Origin: UBA1723 sp045641065
GTDB lineage: Bacteria > Bacteroidota > Bacteroidia > Bacteroidales > Paludibacteraceae
Reading direction: 5' to 3'
Assembly (NCBI GenBank): GCA_045641065.1
Contig: JAZUGF010000041.1
Location: 1-64,000, forward strand
DNA: 64,000 nucleotides
Below are positions 35,971 through 44,980 of this stretch, piece after piece. Within the stretch, counting starts at the first letter, position 1. Every line of letters begins with the position of its first letter. A program made the position numbers and the translations under genes. The notes under the pieces were generated by a model that was not told the origin of the DNA, did no database searches, and saw only the letters and a list, made by a program, of their open reading frames with translations.

Positions 35971-37287
35971 ATGTTTCACGGATGTAGCAAGACGATAGTA
36001 AAAGTTATGTTGGCACTTATAGTGGGTGTTGGCATATCTTCGTCTACTCCTTCGTGGAGTCAGAAAAAGACATCGCAGTCTGCTAAAACCAAAACGACCA
36101 AGACTTCTGCTAAGTCTACTTCCAAGACCTCTAAAAGTATCAACTCTCTGAAGAATGAGCAGGAGAAGGTACAGAAGAATCTGAAGCGAACTCAGGATAG
36201 TTTGAAAAACACTCAGCTATCTACAAAGAAAGCTTTACGTGAGGTTTCTCGTCTTGATCAAGGAATTGAAGAGAGAACCAAGATGATACAAAATAAGAAT
36301 GAGGAGATTTTGACACTTCAGGATCATATCTCAACTCTTGAAAAAGACATTCTTAGATTGGAACTTGAGTATGCAAGCAACAAAGACAAATATGTTGACT
36401 TGATCTATCATGCATACGTCAAGAACTCGTCATACAGCAAATTGATGTTTGTCTTATCAGCTGAATCATTCGGACAGGCTTACAGACGATTCCGTTATAT
36501 TCAGAATTTTGCGAGTCTACGTAAAACGCATGCGGAGGAGATTGTAAAAAACAGGGATGAGTTGGTGGCTAAACGATCGGAATTATCTGATCAAAAGTCA
36601 CAGTCGACACTTCTTGTGCAAGAACGTGAGGCTGAAAATCAGAAGTTGATTGAGGAGAAGGAACAGCAGAACCGTCTACTTCAATCCTTGAAAAATAAGG
36701 AGAAAGAGTTTGCAGCTGAACTTGAAAAGCAGCAAGCCGCAGCTGAAAAACTTGATCAGCGTATCAAGGAGTTGATTGAGAAAGAGGCGGAGGAAGCGGC
36801 AAAACGAATGGCTAAGAAAACCGATGAAAAAGCCCAAAAACAGGTTAAAACAGAAAATACTGCTTTTGAAGCTTCAAAAGGAACGTTGCCATCTCCACTT
36901 CCAGGGTCACACATAACAGGAAGATTTGGACCACAGTTCCACCCAGTATTGCGTCATGTGAAGACCAACAACAAAGGAGTATATTGTACATCTGAAGCAG
37001 GTGCTGTAGCAAAGGCAGTTTATGAAGGAGAGGTCACTCAATTATTCTCTGTGCCTGGTAGCAACACAGCGGTCATTGTACGACATGGAAATTATCTTTC
37101 TGTCTACTCTAATTTAACTAAGATATTTGTTAGAAAGGGACAAAAAGTATATGCTGGAGACAGAATAGGTAACGTCTATGAGGATGAAAATGATGATAAC
37201 AAAACAACACTTTTCTTCCAGATATGGAAAGAGAAAGAGTTGCAGAATCCAGAAGAATGGATAAAAGGTTGGAAAAGAAAACAATAG
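35971..37287 (+). CDS. EnvC-like murein hydrolase activator with degenerate LytM domain (438 aa)
   Basis: A signal-like N-terminus (about 8-25, hydrophobic) is followed by a Ser/Thr/Lys-rich stretch, then about 230 residues of coiled coil (NEQEKVQKNLKRTQDSLKN onward). The C-terminal LytM/M23 domain covers about 305-438 (GSHITGRFGPQFHPVLRHV). The catalytic residues of active M23 enzymes are missing: the HxxxD position reads NNKGVYC and the HxH position reads TLFFQIW. E. coli EnvC shares this plan, with coiled coil and an inactive LytM domain, and activates amidases during cell division. So I expect a regulator, not an enzyme. Confidence 0.9.
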   Translation: MFHGCSKTIVKVMLALIVGVGISSSTPSWSQKKTSQSAKTKTTKTSAKSTSKTSKSINSLKNEQEKVQKNLKRTQDSLKNTQLSTKKALREVSRLDQGIEERTKMIQNKNEEILTLQDHISTLEKDILRLELEYASNKDKYVDLIYHAYVKNSSYSKLMFVLSAESFGQAYRRFRYIQNFASLRKTHAEEIVKNRDELVAKRSELSDQKSQSTLLVQEREAENQKLIEEKEQQNRLLQSLKNKEKEFAAELEKQQAAAEKLDQRIKELIEKEAEEAAKRMAKKTDEKAQKQVKTENTAFEASKGTLPSPLPGSHITGRFGPQFHPVLRHVKTNNKGVYCTSEAGAVAKAVYEGEVTQLFSVPGSNTAVIVRHGNYLSVYSNLTKIFVRKGQKVYAGDRIGNVYEDENDDNKTTLFFQIWKEKELQNPEEWIKGWKRKQ

Positions 37288-37316
37288 AAAATGATAACAA
37301 TGAAAAAGATTTAAGT

Positions 37317-38330
37317 ATGGAGCAACAAAACAACAACGAAGAATTAGATTTAGTTTGGCTATTCAAGGCCTTCTTTACAAAATGCGGAGAAGCGAAAGAT
37401 TGGTTTAAGACAAAAGTTAGACATGCATTACGTTTCGCTTGGAGAAAAAAAATGGCTTTGACAATTGCTTTCATATTAGGTATTGGCGGAGGTATTTTCC
37501 AGAGTATTTGGGAAAACTATTATACTAAATATACGCTAGAGTCATTGGTATTCTTGAAATCTACAAGTGCAGATGTCTGCGATGACCTTTTGGAATCGTT
37601 GAATTTGTTCTGTAAGAAGAGAAATTATACAAAGGTGGCTGAAATGATGGGAATGGTTGATGAGAATGGAGTAGCCACAAAGGAGGGTATAGCTGCAGTC
37701 TCTAAACTAAAGAAAGTAAATACATATTTCTGGATTGATGACCGTCATAGTGGTGCTCCGACAGAGGTTGATAAGAAAGACAGATATCTAAAGGATACAT
37801 CTGTTGTCAGAATCTATGATAGATTGCAAATAGAGATTGTGACATCTCATCTTCCTGTTGTTGATACTATTAAATATGGTTTGATACATTATCTTTCAAC
37901 TAATGAGGAGGTCAAGAGAAATTATGATTCAAGACAAGAGATGCTAAGAAAGATGATTGTTCAGTATAATGCTGAGGCAGGAGTGCTAGATTCATTGCGT
38001 CGACAGGAGTATTTTTCTGAGTTGAATAGAAAGAAGACTATGCAGATTGATGGTCCGATGATTGTATCCGAGAGTAACCGTCAGTTGTTCCATGATGATA
38101 TCCTTAAATTGAAGAATAAGAGTTTCGACTGTGAGATTGAGTTGCAGAAGAAGGTAGCCAGTGTATATTTCAACCGTGATTTCGCTATCACAAGCACATC
38201 ACCTAAAGTTTTGACCTTGTCGTTGATTTATGGTGCTATTGTATTCGTAATTGTTTTCATTATTCTAGGAATCATTCATAAGAGCAGATCAATCAAGCAT
38301 TATCTTGAATCTGATGACGAGGATTATTAA
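37317..38330 (+). CDS. Wzz-like chain-length determinant family membrane protein (337 aa)
   Basis: The longest frame opens at 37224 inside the preceding gene; the ATG at 37317 avoids that overlap and gives a normal cytoplasmic head (MEQQNNNEELDLVWLFKAFF), so I chose it. One transmembrane helix lies at about 46-64 and a second at about 298-324, with a periplasmic, partly helical domain between. This two-helix topology fits Wzz/PCP proteins that set O-antigen or polysaccharide length; it lacks a tyrosine-kinase domain. The region near the second helix (FAITSTSPKVLTLSLIYG) matches the Pro-containing consensus only loosely. It may serve the glycan cluster at 43882-51025. Confidence 0.75.
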   Translation: MEQQNNNEELDLVWLFKAFFTKCGEAKDWFKTKVRHALRFAWRKKMALTIAFILGIGGGIFQSIWENYYTKYTLESLVFLKSTSADVCDDLLESLNLFCKKRNYTKVAEMMGMVDENGVATKEGIAAVSKLKKVNTYFWIDDRHSGAPTEVDKKDRYLKDTSVVRIYDRLQIEIVTSHLPVVDTIKYGLIHYLSTNEEVKRNYDSRQEMLRKMIVQYNAEAGVLDSLRRQEYFSELNRKKTMQIDGPMIVSESNRQLFHDDILKLKNKSFDCEIELQKKVASVYFNRDFAITSTSPKVLTLSLIYGAIVFVIVFIILGIIHKSRSIKHYLESDDEDY

Positions 38331-38346
38331 TTGAATATATTAAGAG

Positions 38347-39411
38347 ATGAATCAAAAAGTATATATTACAAAGAATCTTGTAGAAGATTTGCGTAAGGAA
38401 TGCGACGGGCGTGCTGTAAATGGAGTTTTTATATTGGTAGACGAGAACACTAGTAAACTTTGTTTACCAGCTTTGATGAAAGATGATTTCTTCAGCAAGG
38501 TGACTGTGATAGAAATAAAAGCTACTGATGATAACAAGACTTTGGAAAGTCTTGCAAGTGTTTGGACTGCATTACAAAAGGGTGGTGCAACAAGAAAGTC
38601 GCTTTTGATCAATTTAGGAGGTGGAATGGTCACAGACCTAGGAGGTTTTGCTGCTTCTACATTCAAAAGAGGTATGGAGTATGTAAATGTTCCTACTACT
38701 TTACTTGGAGCTGTTGACGCTGCTGTAGGTGGGAAAACAGGTATCAATTTCGGTGGATTGAAAAATGAGATTGGAGTAATCAACTCAAGTAAGAGTGTGG
38801 TGATCAATGCCGATTTCTTCCGTACACTTGATGCCGAGAATCTTCGTTCAGGTTATGCTGAGATGATCAAGCATGGTTTGATATCTGACAATAAGATTTG
38901 GAAAGATACAATCTCGTTTGATTTGGATAATGTTGATTACAATCGTTTGTCTGAATTACTTCTTGAGTCTATTTCAGTCAAGGAGAAGGTTGTAGCCATT
39001 GATCCAACAGAGAAAGGACTAAGAAAAGTATTGAATTTCGGACACACAGTAGGTCATGCATTTGAGAGCTATGCTATGGAGATAGGAGATGCCAAACTTC
39101 ATGGTTATGCTGTAGCATGGGGTATGATTTCTGAACTTTATCTTTCATATAAGCTTCTTGGTTTCCCTAAAGAAACATTGTCGACTGCAGTCAGAATGAT
39201 TAAGGAGAATTATGGTGCATTACCTGTAAAGTGCGACGTTTATGATCATCTTTATGAATTGATGACTCATGATAAGAAGAATGAGGGCGACGGAAGAATT
39301 CTATTCTCTTTGCTTAAAAATATCGGTGAAATTGAGATAAATGTTGCTGTTTCAAAGAAAGATATTCTTGATTCACTTGATTTTTATAGAGAGACAGTAG
39401 GTCTAGCTTAA
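38347..39411 (+). CDS. aroB: 3-dehydroquinate synthase
   Basis: AroB makes 3-dehydroquinate from DAHP with NAD and a divalent metal, the second step of the shikimate pathway. The 354-residue protein has the NAD-binding region LGGGMVTDLGGFAA, then VPTTLLGAVDAAVGGKTG, the metal-binding LRSGYAEMIKHGLI, and FGHTVGHAFE with zinc-ligand histidines. It starts 16 bases after the Wzz-like gene. aroA follows after about 100 bases that hold one copy of the interspersed repeat. Confidence 0.97.
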   Translation: MNQKVYITKNLVEDLRKECDGRAVNGVFILVDENTSKLCLPALMKDDFFSKVTVIEIKATDDNKTLESLASVWTALQKGGATRKSLLINLGGGMVTDLGGFAASTFKRGMEYVNVPTTLLGAVDAAVGGKTGINFGGLKNEIGVINSSKSVVINADFFRTLDAENLRSGYAEMIKHGLISDNKIWKDTISFDLDNVDYNRLSELLLESISVKEKVVAIDPTEKGLRKVLNFGHTVGHAFESYAMEIGDAKLHGYAVAWGMISELYLSYKLLGFPKETLSTAVRMIKENYGALPVKCDVYDHLYELMTHDKKNEGDGRILFSLLKNIGEIEINVAVSKKDILDSLDFYRETVGLA

Positions 39412-39431
39412 ATAATCTGTTGTTTAATTGA

Positions 39432-39494
39432 TGAGGATTGCAAAGGACTGAACGTCCTTGCTCATTCCCTCTTAGCGAGCCCGTAAGGGTGAGC
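39432..39494 (-). repeat. Interspersed two-hairpin repeat, copy 2 (most diverged)
   Basis: It lies between aroB and aroA, inverted relative to copy 1. Read on the minus strand, the second hairpin is GCAAGGAC ... GTCC(T)TTGC. Compared with GTTAGGGC ... GCCC(T)TAAC in copies 1 and 3, three base pairs have changed on both sides so that pairing is kept. The closing pair next to the loop is lost. Confidence 0.85.
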
Positions 39495-39517
39495 GTCATT
39501 AATTTGCATTTTTACAA

Positions 39518-40750
39518 ATGAGTTATAAGATTGAGTATAGCCCTAAAGGAAAGATTTCTGGAAGATTTGAGTTGCCAGCGTCAAAAAGTATCAGCAACCG
39601 AGTGCTTATCATCAACGCACTTTCTGGAAGCAGCAAGAGTGTTGAGAATCTAGCAAAGTGTGATGATACAGATGTGATGGTGAAAGCATTAACTTCTGAT
39701 TCACACCTTGTGGATATTGGAGCAGCTGGAACTTCAATGCGTTTCCTTACTGCATATTTGAGTATTCAACCTGGAGAGTGGACAATTACTGGTTCACAGA
39801 GAATGAAGGAGCGTCCTATTCAGATACTTGTTGATGCTTTGCGATCAATAGGTGCTGATATTGAATATGCAGAAAATGAAGGCTTTCCACCGTTGAAAAT
39901 TAGAGGAAAGGAGATTGAAGGAGGAGATGTTGAGATAGACGGAAGTGTAAGCAGCCAGTATATATCAGCGTTGATGATGATTGCACCAATGTTGAAGAAA
40001 GGTTTGCGTATTCATTTGTTGAATGGAGTAGCATCAGTGCCGTATATCAATCTTACTTTATGGATTATGAACCAGTTTGGAGCTGATGCTTCATTTTCTG
40101 GTAACGTGATTGAGGTAAAACCAACAAGATACAAGCCAATAGATTATATAGTTGAATCGGATTGGACAGGTGCTTCTTACTGGTTTCAGATTGCAGCTTT
40201 GGCAGATGTTGACGAAATTTTCCTTCCTGCACTATTTGAAAAGACAATGCAAGGTGACGGTGTGTTAGGAGATATTTTCTCACATTTAGGCGTTTCTACC
40301 GTGTTTGTTGATGGAGGAGTAAAACTTCGTAAGTCAGCAACTAAAAACGAGACTGACTTATTTGAGTGGGATTTCATTGATTGTCCAGACTTGGCTCAAA
40401 CAGTAGTAGTTACTTGTTGTGTGTTGAATCGCAAGTTTAGATTCAAAGGATTGAAGAGCCTAAAGATTAAAGAGACAAACAGAATCCTCGCACTACAACA
40501 GGAGTTAAAGAAATTTGGCTACATACTAACAGAACCTGCTGAAGGTGAGTTGGCATGGACTGGTGAAAAATGCGATGAAAACGCAAATATTGCCGTCGAT
40601 ACTTATAAAGATCACCGAATGGCAATGGCATTTGCACCGATTGTATTATGTCATGCACCATTTGTAGTGAATGAGCCAGAGGTTGTCTCAAAATCTTATC
40701 CAGATTATTGGAAAGAGTTTGGAAAGATCGCAGGTGTTAAGATTGAATAA
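39518..40750 (+). CDS. aroA: 3-phosphoshikimate 1-carboxyvinyltransferase (EPSP synthase)
   Basis: AroA joins PEP to shikimate 3-phosphate, the sixth step of the shikimate pathway. The 410-residue protein is slightly short of the usual ~430. Motifs present: LPASKSISNRVLI near the start, AAGTSMRFLTAYL, QRMKERPIQILVDAL, SVSSQYISALMMIAP, and the C-terminal KETNRILALQQELKKFG and DTYKDHRMAMAFAP. The KxxK/DHR elements for both substrates are there, so it should be active. Neighbour aroB supports the pathway assignment. Confidence 0.97.
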   Translation: MSYKIEYSPKGKISGRFELPASKSISNRVLIINALSGSSKSVENLAKCDDTDVMVKALTSDSHLVDIGAAGTSMRFLTAYLSIQPGEWTITGSQRMKERPIQILVDALRSIGADIEYAENEGFPPLKIRGKEIEGGDVEIDGSVSSQYISALMMIAPMLKKGLRIHLLNGVASVPYINLTLWIMNQFGADASFSGNVIEVKPTRYKPIDYIVESDWTGASYWFQIAALADVDEIFLPALFEKTMQGDGVLGDIFSHLGVSTVFVDGGVKLRKSATKNETDLFEWDFIDCPDLAQTVVVTCCVLNRKFRFKGLKSLKIKETNRILALQQELKKFGYILTEPAEGELAWTGEKCDENANIAVDTYKDHRMAMAFAPIVLCHAPFVVNEPEVVSKSYPDYWKEFGKIAGVKIE

Positions 40751-40757
40751 TTTTTCT

Positions 40758-40791
40758 CATTTAGCATTTATAATTCATCATTTAGCATTTA
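40758..40791. repeat. Short direct repeat upstream of pyrE
   Basis: CATTTAGCATTTA occurs at 40758-40770 and again at 40779-40791 (21-base spacing). No function is evident. Confidence 0.6.
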
Positions 40792-40854
40792 TTTTGTGTT
40801 GCATAGCAATAAAAAAAGAGAGCTTGATATTTCATTAGAACAAAAACCATTTAG

Positions 40855-40862
40855 TACCTTTG
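40855..40862 (+). promoter_or_regulatory. Candidate -7 promoter box of pyrE
   Basis: TACCTTTG is an exact TAnnTTTG match, 31 bases before the pyrE ATG. The nearest TTG upstream is about 28 bases away, so the -33 element is not clear. Confidence 0.6.
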
Positions 40863-40893
40863 TGACATAAATTGTAAAAAATAGTGAGAAATT

Positions 40894-41526
40894 ATGAAGA
40901 GCGTTGAAAATTTGGTAGCTGAAAAGCTTTTGAAGGTAAAGGCAATTAAGGTACAACCTTCTAACCCATTCACATGGGCAAGTGGTTGGAAATCCCCAAT
41001 ATACTGTGACAACAGAAAGACTTTGTCTTATCCTGATGTCCGTACACTAATCAAGATTGAGATCGCAAGAATTATCCGTGAGACATACGATGATGTAGAT
41101 GTAGTTGCTGGTGTTGCGACAGGTGCAATCGCACAGGGAGCAATGGTAGCTGACGAACTAGGTTTGCCATTCGTATATGTACGTTCGGCACCGAAGGATC
41201 ACGGTTTGGAGAACCTTATCGAGGGTGACATCAAGCCAGGTCAGAAGGTAGTCGTTGTTGAGGATTTGATCTCAACAGGTGGTAGCTCATTGAAGGCAGT
41301 TGAGGCACTTCGTAAGGATGGTTGCGAGGTTGTAGGTATGGTTGCAATCTTCACATATGGATTCCCTCTAGCAGAGCAGAAGTTTGCTGAGGCAGGTGTT
41401 CAGCTTACAACATTGTCTAACTATGAGGCAGTATTGTCACACTTGGTTGAGACTGATTACATCACTGAGTCTGACCGTACTACTTTGCAGGAGTGGAGAA
41501 AAGATCCAGCTAACTGGAAGATCTAA
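40894..41526 (+). CDS. pyrE: Orotate phosphoribosyltransferase
   Basis: PyrE converts orotate and PRPP to orotidine monophosphate in pyrimidine synthesis. The 210-residue protein is standard. The PRPP-binding motif VVVVEDLISTGGSS (about 119-132) is intact, as are the N-terminal FTWASGWKSPIYCDNRK region and the loop YVRSAPKDHG. An SRPBCC gene follows after only 6 bases, ending at a shared terminator. Confidence 0.97.
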   Translation: MKSVENLVAEKLLKVKAIKVQPSNPFTWASGWKSPIYCDNRKTLSYPDVRTLIKIEIARIIRETYDDVDVVAGVATGAIAQGAMVADELGLPFVYVRSAPKDHGLENLIEGDIKPGQKVVVVEDLISTGGSSLKAVEALRKDGCEVVGMVAIFTYGFPLAEQKFAEAGVQLTTLSNYEAVLSHLVETDYITESDRTTLQEWRKDPANWKI

Positions 41527-41532
41527 TTGAAT

Positions 41533-41952
41533 ATGGAGTCATACGTTAGTGGAGTAAAGGCAGCACAGGGATCTGCAGAGCAGGTGTTTAAGGTGTTGAG
41601 TGATATGAATAATATCCAACGTATCAAGAGCAGAATAGAAAGCAAAGTGCAGAATCTTCAGACAACTACCGATACTTGTTCGTTTTCTGTGCCACCATTT
41701 GGATCAGCATCTGTCAAAATTGCGTCGCGTGAACCAAATAATACGATCATTTATGAATCAGTTGATTCTCCGATGGCATTTAAGATGTGGGCTCAGATTA
41801 AGGAGGTTTCGCCTACACAGTCTGCAATCAGATTAACTCTTAAAGTAGACCTGAACTTTATGCTTAAGAGTATGGTTGGTGGAATGTTGGAGCAGGGAAT
41901 TGATAAAGTAGCTACTGCAATTGCTAGTCTGCCTTACGATCAAATCAAGTAA
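41533..41952 (+). CDS. SRPBCC-fold (START/polyketide-cyclase-like) protein (139 aa)
   Basis: The frame can be read from a TTG at 41527, but the ATG at 41533 (MESYVSGVKA) is preferred. The pattern of an initial strand, two short helices (SAEQVFKVLSDMNNIQ), a curved sheet and a long C-terminal helix (FMLKSMVGGMLEQGIDKVATAI) fits the SRPBCC hydrophobic-ligand fold. Small proteins of this kind next to pyrE are, from memory, common in Bacteroidales. The ligand is unknown. It is cytoplasmic, with no signal peptide. Confidence 0.82.
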   Translation: MESYVSGVKAAQGSAEQVFKVLSDMNNIQRIKSRIESKVQNLQTTTDTCSFSVPPFGSASVKIASREPNNTIIYESVDSPMAFKMWAQIKEVSPTQSAIRLTLKVDLNFMLKSMVGGMLEQGIDKVATAIASLPYDQIK

Positions 41953-41970
41953 AATCAAGAATTGAAATAT

Positions 41971-42001
41971 GTCGGCACTCTCAGTAGTGCCGACTTTTTA
42001 T
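41971..42001 (+). terminator. Rho-independent terminator after pyrE and the SRPBCC gene
   Basis: The perfect stem GTCGGCACT / AGTGCCGAC is followed by TTTTTAT. It lies upstream of the ATG at 42025, which argues against a start at the TTG at 41962. Confidence 0.93.
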
Positions 42002-42024
42002 ATTTTTTACCAACCAATGCGTTT

Positions 42025-43716
42025 ATGAGTATCTTCGACAAAGTTAAAAGTTTATTTTCCAGCGATTCTAGTAACAAGACAAATGAAAAACCTAATGAAC
42101 AGGAAACAATAAATCCGGTTCAACTTTTTGCGGATGCATTGAATGCTTTTCCTATTGAGTACAAGGTCTCAAAAATGGAAGAGAAAGATGGATCTACTTT
42201 CGAATATGAATATCAAGGAGGTCATTTTGTGACCTATGTTTATAATAATAGCAAGTTTCTACATGTTATTTTTCCAGGTATAGCTTCTGATGCACCTGAA
42301 TATGCAACTATCTATGCCGAGGTTTGCAATCGTCTAAATAGTTTTCTTCACCCTGTAAAATTTGTGGCTGGTACATCCGAGGATACTGTCCATATGGATA
42401 TTATATCCACTGTGCCACTTCCATCTTTATTGTCGGATTATAAAGAATTTTTACAGGCTATTTTTGCCGAAATATTCAGAGCCAGTCGTCATGCAGTTGA
42501 TAAATTGAAAGAGCATATCAAAGAAGCTGAGGATGAAGAAAATGTAGAAGAGGATGAATATGCGAAGCTATGTGATTATAGGAAGACGCAATTGCTTAGA
42601 GAGAAAGAGTTGTCCCATGATACTCAGAATCCTTTTAAGCGTGGACGCAGTACTGTAGAGCCATACGTTACTTTAGAATCTTACCTAAAGGAGATTTTTG
42701 ATATATACATCGACTCTGTTGCTATGCTTGAAATTATCGGTGAAGATGTACAAAAGATAGAAGATTCTGATGAAATCAAAAAGAAATTGATTTTATCACC
42801 TGTTGTTGACTATGCTGAAGATGGTAAAGTTGAGGTGTCGCGTATGGCAGCAACCATTCTTGTCTACCTAAAAAGCGATGAAGACGACAATTCTTTCGGC
42901 AATATCTTAACAATCCATCTTAGAGTAGAGTCGGAGACAAAGGATGTTGTGCTTGTGCGTGCCACTTCTGTGCTTCCTCCTCAAGGGGAATCAGCTAAAC
43001 ATGCGATTGAATCCGATATGCAGGCTCATACTCTTTTATTAGGTGTTGATACTCGTACAAGCAAGGAAAAGATTGATGAATTCGTGTTTATGCAAGCTGA
43101 TGCAGAGGATAAAATCATGTCCGGTAAGGAAGACGACTTAACAGATGCTCAGCGTGCAATCTTCTTTAGTGAAAACAGTGTAATAGGCTACGAGTTGTAT
43201 TGGGCAAACAAATACTGTGATTCAAAACGATCTCTTGATGCTATTTCTTATTTTAAGCATGCCTACGAGCTGATGGAGCAATCGCGTCACATGGATAAAG
43301 GAGAAAATGAAAGCTGGCTATTCTATCATGTCGCATTCTTGATTGGATATTGTTATCTTGATTTGAATAATCCGGAAATGGCTTATTTCTATTTGGATGT
43401 CTCACGTCAGGGCCTAGATAGAGTGGTGGATCATGAGGAGTACATCAATTGCCTTGTTAACCGTAGAGATTTCCGTACTTTGACTCTTCTTGACAATGTA
43501 ATCAAACAGTTTGAGGATCAGAAAGATAAGTTTGAAGATAATGAGCGTATGATAGCTCATTATCATTTCTTGCAGCGACGTCGCTCTTATGTATTAGTGG
43601 ATATGGGTGAGTATGCTAAAGCAGAGTCTTTATTGAAGAAACTTCTTGATGTGGAAGATTCGAAAGAGTTTGCACTAAATGAGTTAGCGATAATTCAGAG
43701 AAGAAAAAGAGAATAA
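42025..43716 (+). CDS. YbjN-like / TPR-like cytoplasmic protein (563 aa)
   Basis: The start at ATG 42025 (MSIFDKVKSLFSSD) lies just after the terminator; an in-frame TTG at 41962 lies before it. The N-terminal ~150 residues look like the YbjN/type III chaperone-like fold (EYKVSKMEEKDGSTFEYEYQGGHF, FLHVIFPGIASDAPEYATIYAEVCNRLN). The centre is charged with a helical Glu-rich part (KEHIKEAEDEENVEEDEYAK). The C-terminal ~200 residues contain TPR-like helices (DAISYFKHAYELMEQSRH, YAKAESLLKKLL). No enzyme motif is seen. The protein is probably a cytoplasmic adaptor; the function is unknown. Confidence 0.8.
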   Translation: MSIFDKVKSLFSSDSSNKTNEKPNEQETINPVQLFADALNAFPIEYKVSKMEEKDGSTFEYEYQGGHFVTYVYNNSKFLHVIFPGIASDAPEYATIYAEVCNRLNSFLHPVKFVAGTSEDTVHMDIISTVPLPSLLSDYKEFLQAIFAEIFRASRHAVDKLKEHIKEAEDEENVEEDEYAKLCDYRKTQLLREKELSHDTQNPFKRGRSTVEPYVTLESYLKEIFDIYIDSVAMLEIIGEDVQKIEDSDEIKKKLILSPVVDYAEDGKVEVSRMAATILVYLKSDEDDNSFGNILTIHLRVESETKDVVLVRATSVLPPQGESAKHAIESDMQAHTLLLGVDTRTSKEKIDEFVFMQADAEDKIMSGKEDDLTDAQRAIFFSENSVIGYELYWANKYCDSKRSLDAISYFKHAYELMEQSRHMDKGENESWLFYHVAFLIGYCYLDLNNPEMAYFYLDVSRQGLDRVVDHEEYINCLVNRRDFRTLTLLDNVIKQFEDQKDKFEDNERMIAHYHFLQRRRSYVLVDMGEYAKAESLLKKLLDVEDSKEFALNELAIIQRRKRE

Positions 43717-43753
43717 TATTATCAAAAAAATAAAAAATATTGGCAATTATATA

Positions 43754-43780
43754 CGTGTTGTCCAAACACGCTTATTTTTT
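43754..43780 (+). terminator. Rho-independent terminator after the YbjN-like gene
   Basis: The stem CGTGTT / AACACG is followed by CTTATTTTTT. Confidence 0.8.
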
Positions 43781-43784
43781 AGAC

Positions 43785-43849
43785 GCTCTCGCCCTTTCGG
43801 GCTCGCGCTGGAGAGTGGGGTTAGGGCGTTCCGCCCTTAACAATCCTCA
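43785..43849 (+). repeat. Interspersed two-hairpin repeat, copy 3
   Basis: It lies between convergent genes. It carries the same GTTAGGGCG-TTC-CGCCCTTAAC hairpin as copy 1. After AATCCTCATT it shares a further downstream piece with copy 4: GCTATATAAT at 43863-43872 here and at 57598-57607 there. Confidence 0.9.
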
Positions 43850-43881
43850 TTCGGGGTCAAAGGCTATATAATTACCTATTT

Positions 43882-44970
43882 TTATAGATTAATCTCCATT
43901 TCTGGCAACCCCAACATTTTTCTATAAAGAGCGATATAAGCCTTTATGTGACGCTCGTAGGAGTATGTGTTGGCATACTCCTTTTCTGCCTCTGCACGCC
44001 TTGAATCGGCATAAAATTCGGTGATTTTATCGCGGACCAACGTTGCCATATATTCTGGATCAAGTTCTTTCCAAACGTAGGCGTGAGTTGAGCATATTTC
44101 TGGTAGAGATGAATAAGGCGATGAAAAGACCGCTTTTTTGAAATGCATTGCCTCAATGATAGGCAGACCGAATCCTTCTAAGCGGCTTGGAAACATCAAA
44201 GCTTCCATATTAGCGTACAGCCAGTTTTTTTCTTCATCTGTTATAATGCCAGCAATTGTTACGTTACCTATATTCTCGTTTTTGATTCTCTCCCTCAACA
44301 TATCTGGATATTCTCCAGAAGCACTTCCGCATACATAAAGCTCATATTCTGGAAGAGATTTCATCATGTCCAAAAGAAAATGGATATTCTTCTTTTCTCT
44401 GACGGCACCTACAGCACATAAGAATTTTCTATCTGGCTTGATGAAAGATGGTTTTGTTCGTTTATCACAGCTAGTGTCTCGTACACCGTTGAGAATCACA
44501 TCGAAAGGTTTCTCTTCTTTCATTTTGCAGTTGTTGATCACTTCGCTTTTGGCAAAATTGGAAATAGCAACAAGGTGGTGAGCGTTGTTGATTTTATCAC
44601 AAACGGCATTCAGATATTTTTGAGCCTTTTTTTCATTCTTCTCATATAGGAAGTTAAGGTCGTGAATAGTAAGAATACGTTTAGTGGATTTATTGCGTGG
44701 ACACTCGCGATAAAGTTGATGGACAGAGTGCCAAAGATCATAACGACGTAATAGACAAGGGAATACTTTGTAAATAGAACGATGTTTAAGATAGCCAACC
44801 TTATCTCCGTATGTATTCATCTGGTTGCTTCTGACAAGAAAGTTAAAATGCATATCAGGTAGGTCAAGCTTGGAAAAAATGTTGGCATACACTCTTTCAA
44901 TCTCACCGAATCCAGAATGATCGTGAAGATCCATTAGGTCAAGAAGTATCTCCTTTTTCATATTACCCAT
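43882..44970 (-). CDS. Glycosyltransferase family 4 protein (362 aa)
   Basis: A GT-B glycosyltransferase that transfers sugar from a nucleotide sugar onto a surface glycan. The C-terminal donor-binding domain has the landmarks KFLCAVGAVREKKNIHFLLDMM and the EX7E-type segment SRLEGFGLPIIEAMHFKKAVF. The N-terminal acceptor domain shows a VHQLYREC / ILTIHDLNFLY pattern. It starts 10 bases after the stop of the DUF5672 gene, so it is the last gene of the minus-strand glycan operon. The C-terminus lies just after copy 3 of the interspersed repeat. Sugar and acceptor unknown. Confidence 0.93.
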   Translation of the reverse strand: MGNMKKEILLDLMDLHDHSGFGEIERVYANIFSKLDLPDMHFNFLVRSNQMNTYGDKVGYLKHRSIYKVFPCLLRRYDLWHSVHQLYRECPRNKSTKRILTIHDLNFLYEKNEKKAQKYLNAVCDKINNAHHLVAISNFAKSEVINNCKMKEEKPFDVILNGVRDTSCDKRTKPSFIKPDRKFLCAVGAVREKKNIHFLLDMMKSLPEYELYVCGSASGEYPDMLRERIKNENIGNVTIAGIITDEEKNWLYANMEALMFPSRLEGFGLPIIEAMHFKKAVFSSPYSSLPEICSTHAYVWKELDPEYMATLVRDKITEFYADSRRAEAEKEYANTYSYERHIKAYIALYRKMLGLPEMEINL

Positions 44971-44980
44971 TTATCTTTTT

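Noticed and set aside
37224..37316. ATG at 37224 as start of the Wzz-like gene
   Set aside because: It would overlap the EnvC-like gene by 64 bases and add a charged N-terminus unlike the family; 37317 is cleaner.
41962..42024. TTG start for the YbjN-like gene at 41962
   Set aside because: It would place the start codon before a strong terminator hairpin (41971-42001); the ATG at 42025 lies after it.
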